Made by a program: the position numbers and the translations under genes. DNA of 64,000 nucleotides, taken from the NCBI RefSeq assembly GCF_022763245.1, contig NZ_JALEGV010000012.1, positions 434,001 through 498,000 of the forward strand, read 5' to 3'. The notes under the pieces were generated by a model. It was not told where the DNA came from and did no database searches. It was given only the letters and a program-made list of their open reading frames with translations. Numbering within the stretch: position 1 is the stretch's first letter; every line of letters begins with the position of its first letter. The DNA comes from Oricola sp. Lineage in GTDB: Bacteria > Pseudomonadota > Alphaproteobacteria > Rhizobiales > Rhizobiaceae. Positions 27,887 to 35,968 of the stretch are shown piece by piece.

Positions 27887-29092
27887 TCAGGCGGGCGGCC
27901 ACTTGAAGTCGTTTGCCCGGCCCGGCTTGCCGGGCGGCGGAACGCCGTCTTCCACCAGCTTCTTGCGCGCCGATTTCGCCTTCAGCGGGCTTTCCGGGTT
28001 CTGCTGGTTGACCGCGCGGATGTCGCCGAGAAGCGCGGTGCCGCCGTCCAGTTCCGGTGCGCCGACGGGTATCGGGTCGATGCGCTCGACATCCTCTTCC
28101 AGCAGCAAGGGCGGCAGGTGCATCGGCGAATAGCTCTCCGGCGCCAGCACCGTCAGCAGCGACGACGCTGCGTCACCGAACATCTGCTTGATCTGGCGCT
28201 CGACGTAGAAGGCGAGCTTGCGCTTGCCCGCGGTGGTGAAATTGATGCCGTCGGAATTGCGCAGGCTGACCGTCTGTCCGTTGATGTCGGAGCCGCGCGT
28301 GATGAAATTGCCGTCCTGGTCCACGAAACCGTCCCAGATGTCGACGAAGGTTCCGCCGGCGCTCTCGACCGCGGCGCGGTAGAATTCGTTGAAAGCGAGA
28401 ATGTCGGCCGACATGCTCTTGAAGCGATAGGGCGCCCCGCCGACCCAGATCAGCGGAGTGTTGGTCTTGCGCACGCTCTGGGCCAGGCGCTCGATACGCG
28501 CCTTGTATTCGCGCACCCAGGCTTCGCTGCGCACCTGTTCGGTCTTTCCGTCCACCCGCATCGGCTGGCGGTCGTTGGAACCGATCATGACGACGACGAG
28601 CGCCGGATCGACCTCATCGATGATCGGCCCGACAGACGCGTTCCAGTCATAGTAGTCGTCGCGGACGAGACCCGACGACCCCTTGCTGCGCGCCTCGATC
28701 ACGATCGCAGGCGCCTTCTCGAAGGCCGTTTCCAGCCCGCTGGCAAGGCCACCGGCGGTGAAATCGCCGACCACGAGGATGACGAGGGCGTTTTCCACCT
28801 TCTCCGGCGTGGGCTCGGACGCGGTGGAGTTTGATTGCGACTGCGATTGCGGCGCGACGCGCGCGCGCTTCACGTCACGGCGCGGCGCCTGCTGAACCTT
28901 CTCCTTCGCCTTGTTGCGACGGAACAGGAGGTCGATCAGGTTGCGCTTGGGCTTCTCCCTGGCCGATTGCGCCTGCGCCACGGAAACGCCGATCCCCGGC
29001 GCAACGCCGGGACCGGGCTTCACGGACAGGAACACGCCCGCAAGGGCCAGAACGATCAGCGGACGAAAGAACACCGCACGCATAGACAACAT
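27887..29092 (-). CDS. SGNH/GDSL hydrolase family protein (DUF459)
   Basis: About 401 residues. Signal/anchor at the N-terminus (FRPLIVLALAGVFLSV), a basic disordered spacer, then the SGNH fold from ~100 to ~310: VVGDFTAGGLASGLE replaces the classical GDS block, MIGSND is block III, and a DGINFTTAGKRKLA segment holds the terminal Asp/His region. Likely acts on acyl or acetyl groups in the envelope. A start at 29083 is equally possible. It follows the MltB-type gene by 35 bases on the same strand. Confidence 0.78.
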   Translation of the reverse strand: MLSMRAVFFRPLIVLALAGVFLSVKPGPGVAPGIGVSVAQAQSAREKPKRNLIDLLFRRNKAKEKVQQAPRRDVKRARVAPQSQSQSNSTASEPTPEKVENALVILVVGDFTAGGLASGLETAFEKAPAIVIEARSKGSSGLVRDDYYDWNASVGPIIDEVDPALVVVMIGSNDRQPMRVDGKTEQVRSEAWVREYKARIERLAQSVRKTNTPLIWVGGAPYRFKSMSADILAFNEFYRAAVESAGGTFVDIWDGFVDQDGNFITRGSDINGQTVSLRNSDGINFTTAGKRKLAFYVERQIKQMFGDAASSLLTVLAPESYSPMHLPPLLLEEDVERIDPIPVGAPELDGGTALLGDIRAVNQQNPESPLKAKSARKKLVEDGVPPPGKPGRANDFKWPPA

Positions 29093-29127
29093 CCGCGGTT
29101 GACGACGCGGCCCGAGCCGCGCCGCGG

Positions 29128-30348
29128 TCAACGATCACGCAACAGGTTTAGCAATTCCTTGGAGGCATAGCCATCCTGCTGCAGTCCCGATTCGGCCTGA
29201 TAGGAGAGTATGGCGCTTCGCGATTCCGGTCCGATCTTGCCGTCGATCGACCCGCCATAGTGCCCCTCGGTCTTCAGGCGCTTCTGCAATTCCTCGCTTT
29301 CGGCGATGCTGAGCCGGGTGAACGGCCGGGTCCAATCCTTCCTCGGCGCCGGGAAACCGGCGATCTGGTCGGCGAGCAGCCCGACGGCAAGCGCATATTT
29401 GTCGGCATTGTTGTAGCGCTTGATGACGAAGAAGTTCTTCACCATCAGGAAGGCCGGTCCGTCCCGCCCTTGCAGCACCTTCAACTCCGCGGATTGCCCG
29501 CCGCGGGGGAAATCCTTGCCGTTGGCGCGCCGCACGCCGATGCTTTCCCATTTCGACAAAGACATCGATCCGCCCGGGAACTTGCGGCCTTCCGGCAGGA
29601 CGACCTCGTAACCCCAGGTCTGGCCCTTCTCCCAGCCATTGCGCCGCAGCAGGTTCGCCGCGGTCCACAACGCGTCCGGCACGGAATTCCAGATGTCGCG
29701 ACGCCCGTCGCCGTCACCGTCGAGGGCGTAAGCGATGTAGCTCGTCGGAATGAACTGGGTATGCCCCATGGCGCCGGCCCACGAGCCCATCAGGTCCTTG
29801 CGGGACACGTCGCCGCGCTGCAGGATCTTCAAGGCGCCGATCAACTGGCCGCGCGCATATTTGGCGCGGCGGCGGTCGGCATAGGCCAGCGTGGCGAGCG
29901 CCTGCGGAACGTAATGCAGCCGGTCGCTGCGCTTCAGGAACTCGCCATAGTCGGACTCCATCGACCAGATGGCGAGGACCACGTGGCGGTTGACGCCGGT
30001 CTGGCGCTCGATCGAGTCGAGCAGGCGGCGGTACTTGCGCGCCATCTCCCGGCCGGTCGCCACCGAGCGTTCGTTCACCCGCCCGTCGATATATTGCCAG
30101 GCTTCGTCCCTGAATTCGGGCTGAAACCGCGCCTTCTCAAGCACGGTGGGGTCGGGCGCGGTGATCCCCGCGAAGGCCCGGTCGTAGACCGACGCGGAAA
30201 CGCCGTTGGAAATTGCGATCTTCCGGAAATCTCCGATCCACCGCTGAAAGGCGGCGTCGGCGGATGCGTGGGATACGGCCAGTGACGCGAAAAGCGCCGT
30301 CGCCGCGATCACGGTTCCCGCATGTCGCAGACTGGATGCAAAGGGCAT
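29128..30348 (-). CDS. MltB-family lytic murein transglycosylase
   Basis: 406 residues. Signal peptide ~1-29 (cleavage near SHASA), the SLT_2/MltB catalytic domain with WSMESDYGEF (catalytic Glu) and AGAMGHTQFIPTSY, then a C-terminal peptidoglycan-binding domain (YGGSIDGKIGPESRSAI). Cleaves glycan strands of peptidoglycan with formation of anhydro-muramic ends. Start decided by GGAGTGAGAG before ATG 30348. Operon with the DUF459 hydrolase. Confidence 0.9.
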   Translation of the reverse strand: MPFASSLRHAGTVIAATALFASLAVSHASADAAFQRWIGDFRKIAISNGVSASVYDRAFAGITAPDPTVLEKARFQPEFRDEAWQYIDGRVNERSVATGREMARKYRRLLDSIERQTGVNRHVVLAIWSMESDYGEFLKRSDRLHYVPQALATLAYADRRRAKYARGQLIGALKILQRGDVSRKDLMGSWAGAMGHTQFIPTSYIAYALDGDGDGRRDIWNSVPDALWTAANLLRRNGWEKGQTWGYEVVLPEGRKFPGGSMSLSKWESIGVRRANGKDFPRGGQSAELKVLQGRDGPAFLMVKNFFVIKRYNNADKYALAVGLLADQIAGFPAPRKDWTRPFTRLSIAESEELQKRLKTEGHYGGSIDGKIGPESRSAILSYQAESGLQQDGYASKELLNLLRDR

Positions 30349-30457
30349 GGCTCTCACTCCTTTGTTGGCCCCGTGTCGATTCGCCCTGTTCCGCAATCGA
30401 ACCGTCGATGTTTTGCTCGACAGAATCCAACGATTCCGTGGCATAATTTCGACGGCC

Positions 30458-31957
30458 CTATCGCTGCAGCCTCAAGCCGACGCGGGCGGTCGTCGTGGTC
30501 GAGCGTTGCAGCGGATCGCCGCTGAAGACGCGTTCATGGCCGAACTGCGTCACAAGGCCGGCAAACCGATTGAACCAGTGGGTGAAGGTCGCCTCGGCGC
30601 TCACCGTGGTTTCGTCCGCGCCGCTTTCGGCATCGCGGTATTCCACGCCCAGCGAGGCTTCCGCCGTCAGATAGGAGCGTGCGCGGTGAACGACGCCGAG
30701 ATCGGCGGCATAGACGAGCGCGCCGCCCTCCCCCGACTTGCCGCTGGTTTCCGTGGTCGTGGACAAACCGAGGCTGACGTCGGTTTCGCGCCGCGGCGAC
30801 CAGTTGACCGTGGCGGCGACAGAGATGCCGCCGATGTCGTCGAGCGCGGCATCGGCGACGTCTTCAAGCACGTAGCCGGCCGCGATCTCGCCATTCAGCT
30901 TCTCGCCGAGATCGACCTGCGTTCCCAGTTGCAGCGCGTATCGCATCGCGTCGCGATCGTAGCCGCCGCTGTCCGGCGTGTGGACCATGCGCCGCGTCCC
31001 GTAGCTGCCCTGGACGAAGGGCGCGAACACAGGCGACGCGTGAAAGCCCACGCGAAGCCGGCCGTCGATGACGGTGTTGTCCAGGTCGGACTGCGAGATT
31101 ACCGCCCCGTCGCTGAGTTCCGCGTCGCCGTACATTTCATGCGTCGCCGCGATTTCGACTTCCCCGAACAGCCCGCCGGTGTCGCGGGCGAGAACCAGCG
31201 ATCCGCCGACCGTCTGCGTCGCGGGCTTGTTGACCCCGCTGACCGCAGGCACCAGCGACGGGTCGGTGGCGGCGACGAACGCAGCCGATTGCGGATCGTC
31301 CAGCGCGTAGGCATAGCTCAGCGTCCCCGTCAGCGTGGCGTCCGCGCCGATATCGAGACGTCCGGTCGCCTCGGCCGACAGCGCCGGCTCCATGGTGCCA
31401 TTCTCCAAGTCGCGCTGCAGGTTGCCGTCCACGGACATACCCATCGCATGCCGCGCCCAATCGGATTCCAGTTCCAGTGCAAGCGCCCCGTCGAGCGGCA
31501 GCGAACGGGTCGTCGATTCCGTGACGACCGGCGGAGCGCCGCTTTCCGTGTTGGCCGTTTCGGCCTTGGCGGAGAAGCCGACATCCAGCGTCGAGCGCAG
31601 CACGAAACTGCCCAGCTGCACCCCTGGGGCCGAGAACGGATCGTCCTCGCGCGTCGCACCGCCGCCTTGCACCGGCCCGATGGCGCCGGTGGGCATCAGC
31701 CTGGATCGCGCCGCGTCGTCCTGGGCCATTTCGGGATCGCCGGGCACCGAGGCCGCGGCCTCGTCCTCCATCGTCCAGATGTCGGAGCCGGCGTCGCTCG
31801 CCGACGGATCATCCGTTCCAAGACGCAGATCGCCGAGGTTCTGGCCGGCCGCGGGCGCGCAAAGGCCAAAGGCCAGCAACGCGCCGCCAAACAGGGGCAC
31901 GAGCCGCACCGGGTGTCGCATCCGGTTCCATCGCCTTGAATTCGGGACCGTTGCCAC
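30458..31957 (-). CDS. Outer-membrane beta-barrel protein (BBP2-like)
   Basis: 499 residues: N-terminal signal (LVPLFGGALLAFGLCAPAAG), an acidic Asp/Pro-rich linker to ~110, then about 380 residues of alternating beta-strands ending in TTTTARVGLRLQR, a typical outer-membrane barrel terminus with alternate hydrophobic residues. Resembles the outer-membrane family used in polysaccharide export or adhesion loci of rhizobia. Start at GTG 31957 (GAGGTGA upstream) or ATG 31921. Confidence 0.75.
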   Translation of the reverse strand: MATVPNSRRWNRMRHPVRLVPLFGGALLAFGLCAPAAGQNLGDLRLGTDDPSASDAGSDIWTMEDEAAASVPGDPEMAQDDAARSRLMPTGAIGPVQGGGATREDDPFSAPGVQLGSFVLRSTLDVGFSAKAETANTESGAPPVVTESTTRSLPLDGALALELESDWARHAMGMSVDGNLQRDLENGTMEPALSAEATGRLDIGADATLTGTLSYAYALDDPQSAAFVAATDPSLVPAVSGVNKPATQTVGGSLVLARDTGGLFGEVEIAATHEMYGDAELSDGAVISQSDLDNTVIDGRLRVGFHASPVFAPFVQGSYGTRRMVHTPDSGGYDRDAMRYALQLGTQVDLGEKLNGEIAAGYVLEDVADAALDDIGGISVAATVNWSPRRETDVSLGLSTTTETSGKSGEGGALVYAADLGVVHRARSYLTAEASLGVEYRDAESGADETTVSAEATFTHWFNRFAGLVTQFGHERVFSGDPLQRSTTTTARVGLRLQR

Positions 31958-32112
31958 GGTCAGTCACCTCGTTTTCGTTACCAGATGCTAAATGGCCGTG
32001 GTTAACGAATGCTTAGGGGCTGCCGCAAAAACCTTTGAATTCAAGGGCGTTCGACTTGCCTTACACGCTGTCTTTCATGGACAAGTCGCAGAGGTTGGAG
32101 TAGCCAAGCGCC

Positions 32113-33108
32113 ATGAGCAGCGAAGCAAAAAAGCTGGAGCCCCTTGCAGAGCCGATCCTGTCGGCCATGAGGGCGATTTCCGTCGAGCAGAAGGGGCTCA
32201 CCGCCCTGTCCGAATCCCTCGGCAACGGCCTCGGCGCGCCTTTCATGCAGGCGATCGAGACGATCCGCGCGATCCGCGGCCGCGTCATCGTGACCGGCGT
32301 CGGAAAGAGCGGCCATATCGGTTCCAAGGCGGCGGCGACGCTGGCATCGACCGGCACCCCGGCCTTTTTCGTCCACCCTGCCGAAGCCAATCACGGCGAT
32401 CTCGGCATGATCGCCCGCGACGACGCGATTCTCGCCATGTCGTGGTCGGGTGAAACCCAGGAATTGAGCGGCATTTTGCGCTATTCGCGCCGCTTCGAGA
32501 TCCCGCTCATCGCGATGACGGCCGGCGTCAACTCGACGCTGGCGCGCGAGGCCGACATCGTCCTGGCCCTGCCGAAGACGGAGGAAGCCTGTCCGCACGG
32601 GCTCGCGCCCACCACCTCGACGCTCATGCAGCTCGCGCTCGGCGACGCGCTGGCCGTCGCCCTTCTGGAGAGCCGCGGCTTCAGCGCCTCCGATTTCAGG
32701 ACGTTCCACCCCGGCGGCAAGCTCGGCGCGAGCCTGACCCATGTCGGGGAAATCATGCACAAGGGCGACGCGCTGCCGCTGGTGCCGGCAGGCACGCCCA
32801 TGCCGCAAGCCGTTCAGGTCCTGTCGGCGAAACGCTTCGGCTGCGTCGGCGTGATCGACGCGGACGGACTTCTGGCGGGCATCTTCACCGATGGCGACCT
32901 CGCCCGGAACATCGAGAACAACCTCTCCGGTCTTCTGGTCGACGACATCATGACCCGTACGCCGAAAACGGTGACGGAACAGACCCTGGCGGCGACCGCG
33001 ATGGACCTGCTCAACCGTCACAATATTTCCGCGCTGATGGTGGTCGAGGGGCGCAAGCCCGTCGGCATCCTGCATTTCCACGATCTCTTGCGGATTGGGG
33101 TCGCCTGA
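32113..33108 (+). CDS. kdsD: Arabinose-5-phosphate isomerase (KpsF/GutQ/KdsD)
   Basis: 331 residues: SIS domain ~40-185 (GVGKSGHIGSKAAATLASTG; MSWSGETQEL) and two CBS domains ~210-330 (IFTDGDLARNI; ILHFHDLLR). Converts ribulose-5-phosphate to arabinose-5-phosphate, the first step to KDO of lipopolysaccharide. No other KDO genes are adjacent. Convergent with nfeD. Confidence 0.92.
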   Translation: MSSEAKKLEPLAEPILSAMRAISVEQKGLTALSESLGNGLGAPFMQAIETIRAIRGRVIVTGVGKSGHIGSKAAATLASTGTPAFFVHPAEANHGDLGMIARDDAILAMSWSGETQELSGILRYSRRFEIPLIAMTAGVNSTLAREADIVLALPKTEEACPHGLAPTTSTLMQLALGDALAVALLESRGFSASDFRTFHPGGKLGASLTHVGEIMHKGDALPLVPAGTPMPQAVQVLSAKRFGCVGVIDADGLLAGIFTDGDLARNIENNLSGLLVDDIMTRTPKTVTEQTLAATAMDLLNRHNISALMVVEGRKPVGILHFHDLLRIGVA

Positions 33109-33110
33109 CA

Positions 33111-33135
33111 GGGCGAAGCGTCGTCCGCCTCGCCC
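33111..33135. terminator. Stem-loop between kdsD and nfeD
   Basis: GGGCGA-A-GCG-TCGTC-CGC-C-TCGCCC, a 9-bp stem with one mismatch, three bases after the kdsD stop. There is no T-tract on either side. Confidence 0.45.
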
Positions 33136-33145
33136 ATGAGACGCG

Positions 33146-33610
33146 TCAGGCCCTTTCGATTTCCAGCCGGTCGGAATTGCCGCCGCTGACGCGGACCGTC
33201 GTTCCCGCCGGAAGATCAGGCCCCTGCACCCGCCACAAAGTGTCGCCGAGGCGCACATGGCCGACGCCGTTGGTGATCGGCTGCTCCAGCGTGGCGGTCC
33301 GGCCGATCAGCTGCGCGACGCGGTTGTTCAGCATCGGCTCGTCGCTCGGCTTCTCGCGCCGCGCCAGCCAGGAACGCCCGGCATAGGCCAGGATGACCGA
33401 GAGCACCAGAAAGGTCAGGACCTGCGCCTGCCAGCCCCAGGCCTCCGCGCCATTCCCGGCGAAAGCAAGTGAAGCGCCGCCCACGATCAGGGCCGCCGCG
33501 CCCATCCACATGAAGAAGACGCCGGGCGCAAGCAGCTCGAGGACGAGCATGACAAGGCCGAGAATGACCCAGCTCCACGCTCCGAGCGCGCCTATCCATT
33601 CGATGATCAT
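33146..33610 (-). CDS. NfeD-like membrane protein
   Basis: 154 residues: three hydrophobic segments ~10-85 (GAWSWVILGLVMLVLELLAP, FMWMGAAALIVGG, LTFLVLSVILAY) and a C-terminal OB-fold (LIGRTATLEQPITNGVGHVRLGDTLWRV). NfeD proteins partner with SPFH proteins encoded next door. Its ATG is one base past the qmcA-like stop, so the two are coupled. Confidence 0.88.
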   Translation of the reverse strand: MIIEWIGALGAWSWVILGLVMLVLELLAPGVFFMWMGAAALIVGGASLAFAGNGAEAWGWQAQVLTFLVLSVILAYAGRSWLARREKPSDEPMLNNRVAQLIGRTATLEQPITNGVGHVRLGDTLWRVQGPDLPAGTTVRVSGGNSDRLEIERA

Positions 33611-33611
33611 C

Positions 33612-34607
33612 TCACGCGTCCTCGTTGCGCTGGTCCGGCATCGAACGCCGCGTTGCGGGCACGGTGCGGCTGCGGGGCGCCTCGCCTGACGGACCGTCGC
33701 CGAAGACTTCCTTCGCGATCGCGCCGATGCCGCCGAGCGAGCCGATCAGCGATGCGGCCTCCATCGGCAGCATGACGATCTTCTGGTTCGGCGCCGAGCC
33801 GATCGTCTGCAAGGCCTCGGTGTATCTCTGTGCGACGAAGTAGTTGATCGCCTGGGTCGAACCGCCGGCGATCGCCTCTGAGACCGCCCGCGTCGCGTTG
33901 GCCTCGGCTTCGGCCAGACGCTCGCGCGCCTCGGCCTCGCGATAGGCCGCCTCTCGTTCACCTTCCGCCTGCAGGATGGCAGACTGTTTCATGCCCTCCG
34001 CGCGCAGGATCTGCGACTGGCGCTGGCCTTCCGCCTCGAGGATCTCGGCGCGCTTGTCGCGCTCGGCCTTCATCTGCCGCGCCATCGCATCGACGAGGTC
34101 GGTCGGCGGATTGATGTCCTTGATCTCGATACGGGTGATCTTGATGCCCCACGGGCTCGCCGCTTCGTCGACGACGCGCAGCAGACGTTCGTTTATTGCG
34201 TCGCGGTTCGACAGCAGCTCGTCCAGATCCATCGACCCCATGACCGAGCGGATGTTGGTCATGGTCAGGTTGAGAATGGCGTTTTCCAGCCCGGCCACCT
34301 GATAGGCGGCCTTCGGCGCGTTCAGCACCTGGTAGAAGCAGACGCCGTCGGCCTCCAGCGAGGCGTTGTCGCGGCTGATCACGACCTGCGTCGGCACGTC
34401 CAGCACCTGCTCCATCATGTTCATCTTCGCACCGATGCGGTCGAAGAACGGGATGATGATGTTGAGGCCCGGTTCCAGCGTCCGGGTGTACTTTCCGAAC
34501 CGCTCGACAGTGTAGTTGTAGCCCTGCGATACGGTCTTGATCGCAGCAAACAGGACAATGACAATCAAGGCGGCAAACACCGCGACGGCAATATCGAATC
34601 CGAACAT
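33612..34607 (-). CDS. qmcA: SPFH/stomatin-like protein (QmcA type)
   Basis: 331 residues: N-terminal membrane anchor (~5-25), SPFH/Band 7 domain ~28-190 ([40 protein letters not shown]), a long Glu/Ala-rich coiled coil ~190-270 and a disordered tail. Forms membrane microdomain rings and may modulate FtsH-type proteolysis. GGAGGG nine bases before ATG 34607 decides the start. Operon with nfeD. Confidence 0.88.
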   Translation of the reverse strand: MFGFDIAVAVFAALIVIVLFAAIKTVSQGYNYTVERFGKYTRTLEPGLNIIIPFFDRIGAKMNMMEQVLDVPTQVVISRDNASLEADGVCFYQVLNAPKAAYQVAGLENAILNLTMTNIRSVMGSMDLDELLSNRDAINERLLRVVDEAASPWGIKITRIEIKDINPPTDLVDAMARQMKAERDKRAEILEAEGQRQSQILRAEGMKQSAILQAEGEREAAYREAEARERLAEAEANATRAVSEAIAGGSTQAINYFVAQRYTEALQTIGSAPNQKIVMLPMEAASLIGSLGGIGAIAKEVFGDGPSGEAPRSRTVPATRRSMPDQRNEDA

Positions 34608-34689
34608 CGAGCCCTCCAAAAGCCGCAAGCGGCACCAACCATGTCTGCTATAATATGGGGACGTAAACCAGTGATTACAAAGCACTGGC

Positions 34690-34716
34690 CCAAATGACGT
34701 CTTCAGGCGTCATTGG
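34690..34716. terminator. Stem-loop downstream of hemH
   Basis: CCAAATGACG / CGTCATTGG stem with one bulged base and an 8-base loop, between the hemH stop and the qmcA promoter, both leftward. There is no T-tract; it may define the hemH 3' end. Confidence 0.4.
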
Positions 34717-34769
34717 CATCGATACGGAAATCAGGCCCGCGCCACGCACCCCGGCCAGCGCAAACCGCC

Positions 34770-35834
34770 TCAGATCCAGCCCTGCAACTCGCGCCGGACC
34801 ATCGCTTCGATGACGGCCATGCCCTCGTCGCTGTCGTTGAGGCAGGGAATATGGGTGAAATTCTCGCCGCCATGCTCGTGGAAGATCTCAGCGCCCTCGC
34901 CGGCGATCTCCTCCAGCGTCTCCAGACAGTCCGACACGAAGCCCGGATTGAAGACCGCCAGCGACTTCACGCCTTCCCCGGCCAGCTTCTCGATCGTCTT
35001 GTCCGTGTAGGGCTGCAGCCATTCCTCCGGCCCGAATCGCGACTGGAAGCAGGTGATCAGCCGGCCCGTCTCCCAGCCGAGCCGCTTTTCGAGGAGCCTC
35101 GACGTCTTGTGGCAGTGGCAGTGATATGGGTCGCCACGCTTGAAGTAGCTTTGCGGAATGCCGTGATAGGAGGCGATCACCTTCTCCGGTTCGAAGTCCA
35201 GCGTCGCGATATGTGCCTCGATCGAGCGCGCCAGCGCCTCGATATAGGCCGGCTCGTCGTGATAGGAGGGCACGGTGCGCGCGGCCGGCATGAAGCGCGT
35301 CGCCATCAGCGCCTCGAACACCTTGTCATTGACGGTCGCGGTCGTCGTCGCGGAATATTGCGGATAGAGCGGAAACGCCACGATCCGGTCGCAGCCCTGC
35401 TCGCGCAACGCCGTCAGCCGCTCCTCGATGGAGGGGTTTCCGTAGCGCATCGCCCAGTCCGTGATGACGTGCGGATGACCCTTCAGCGCCTCGCCGAGCT
35501 TTTCGGCCTGCGAGCGCGTATAGGTCCGCAGATAACTCTCGTCGCGCTCCTTGTTCCAGATCTCCGCATAGGCCTTTCCGACCTTGCCCGGGCGTGTGCG
35601 CAGGACGATGCCGAACAGGATCGGGTACCAGACTGCCTTCGGCCATTCGATCACGCGCTTGTCGGTCAGGAACTCCCGCAGATAGCGGCGCATCGAAACG
35701 ACATCCGTGCCGTCCGGCGTGCCGAGGTTGATCAGCAGCACGCCGACTTTCTGGATGGAGACTGGCGGATGATCCGATGGCAGCGGCCCGATGGCCTTCG
35801 AAGCCTCCCGGTCGATCGAGGTCGTGAGATTCAT
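34770..35834 (-). CDS. hemH: Ferrochelatase
   Basis: 354 residues. Motifs VLLINLGTPDG (N-terminal), FPLYPQYSATTTATVND, the iron-binding His region SYHGIPQSYFKRGDPYHCHC and CLNDSDEGM near the end. Inserts ferrous iron into protoporphyrin IX. Start at 35834 (MNLTTSIDRE) after AAGGAAA. Sits downstream of the 5'-nucleotidase gene but behind that gene's terminator, so probably has its own promoter. Confidence 0.95.
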   Translation of the reverse strand: MNLTTSIDREASKAIGPLPSDHPPVSIQKVGVLLINLGTPDGTDVVSMRRYLREFLTDKRVIEWPKAVWYPILFGIVLRTRPGKVGKAYAEIWNKERDESYLRTYTRSQAEKLGEALKGHPHVITDWAMRYGNPSIEERLTALREQGCDRIVAFPLYPQYSATTTATVNDKVFEALMATRFMPAARTVPSYHDEPAYIEALARSIEAHIATLDFEPEKVIASYHGIPQSYFKRGDPYHCHCHKTSRLLEKRLGWETGRLITCFQSRFGPEEWLQPYTDKTIEKLAGEGVKSLAVFNPGFVSDCLETLEEIAGEGAEIFHEHGGENFTHIPCLNDSDEGMAVIEAMVRRELQGWI

Positions 35835-35916
35835 TCTTGTTTCCTTTTCGCCGGAACTTAGCCGCCGCCTGCGCAATTTCAATGCCGCCAAGCGACGCAA
35901 CCCCGGCGCCCCAAAC

Positions 35917-35947
35917 GAAAAAGGCGCGGGAATGTTTCCCGCGCCTT
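35917..35947 (-). terminator. Terminator of the LysM 5'-nucleotidase gene
   Basis: Perfect 12-bp stem AAGGCGCGGGAA / TTCCCGCGCCTT with a 3-base loop. Read leftward it runs into TTTTTC. It lies just past the stop at 35969. Confidence 0.9.
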
Positions 35948-35968
35948 CATCTGTTTGCTGCCTGCGGA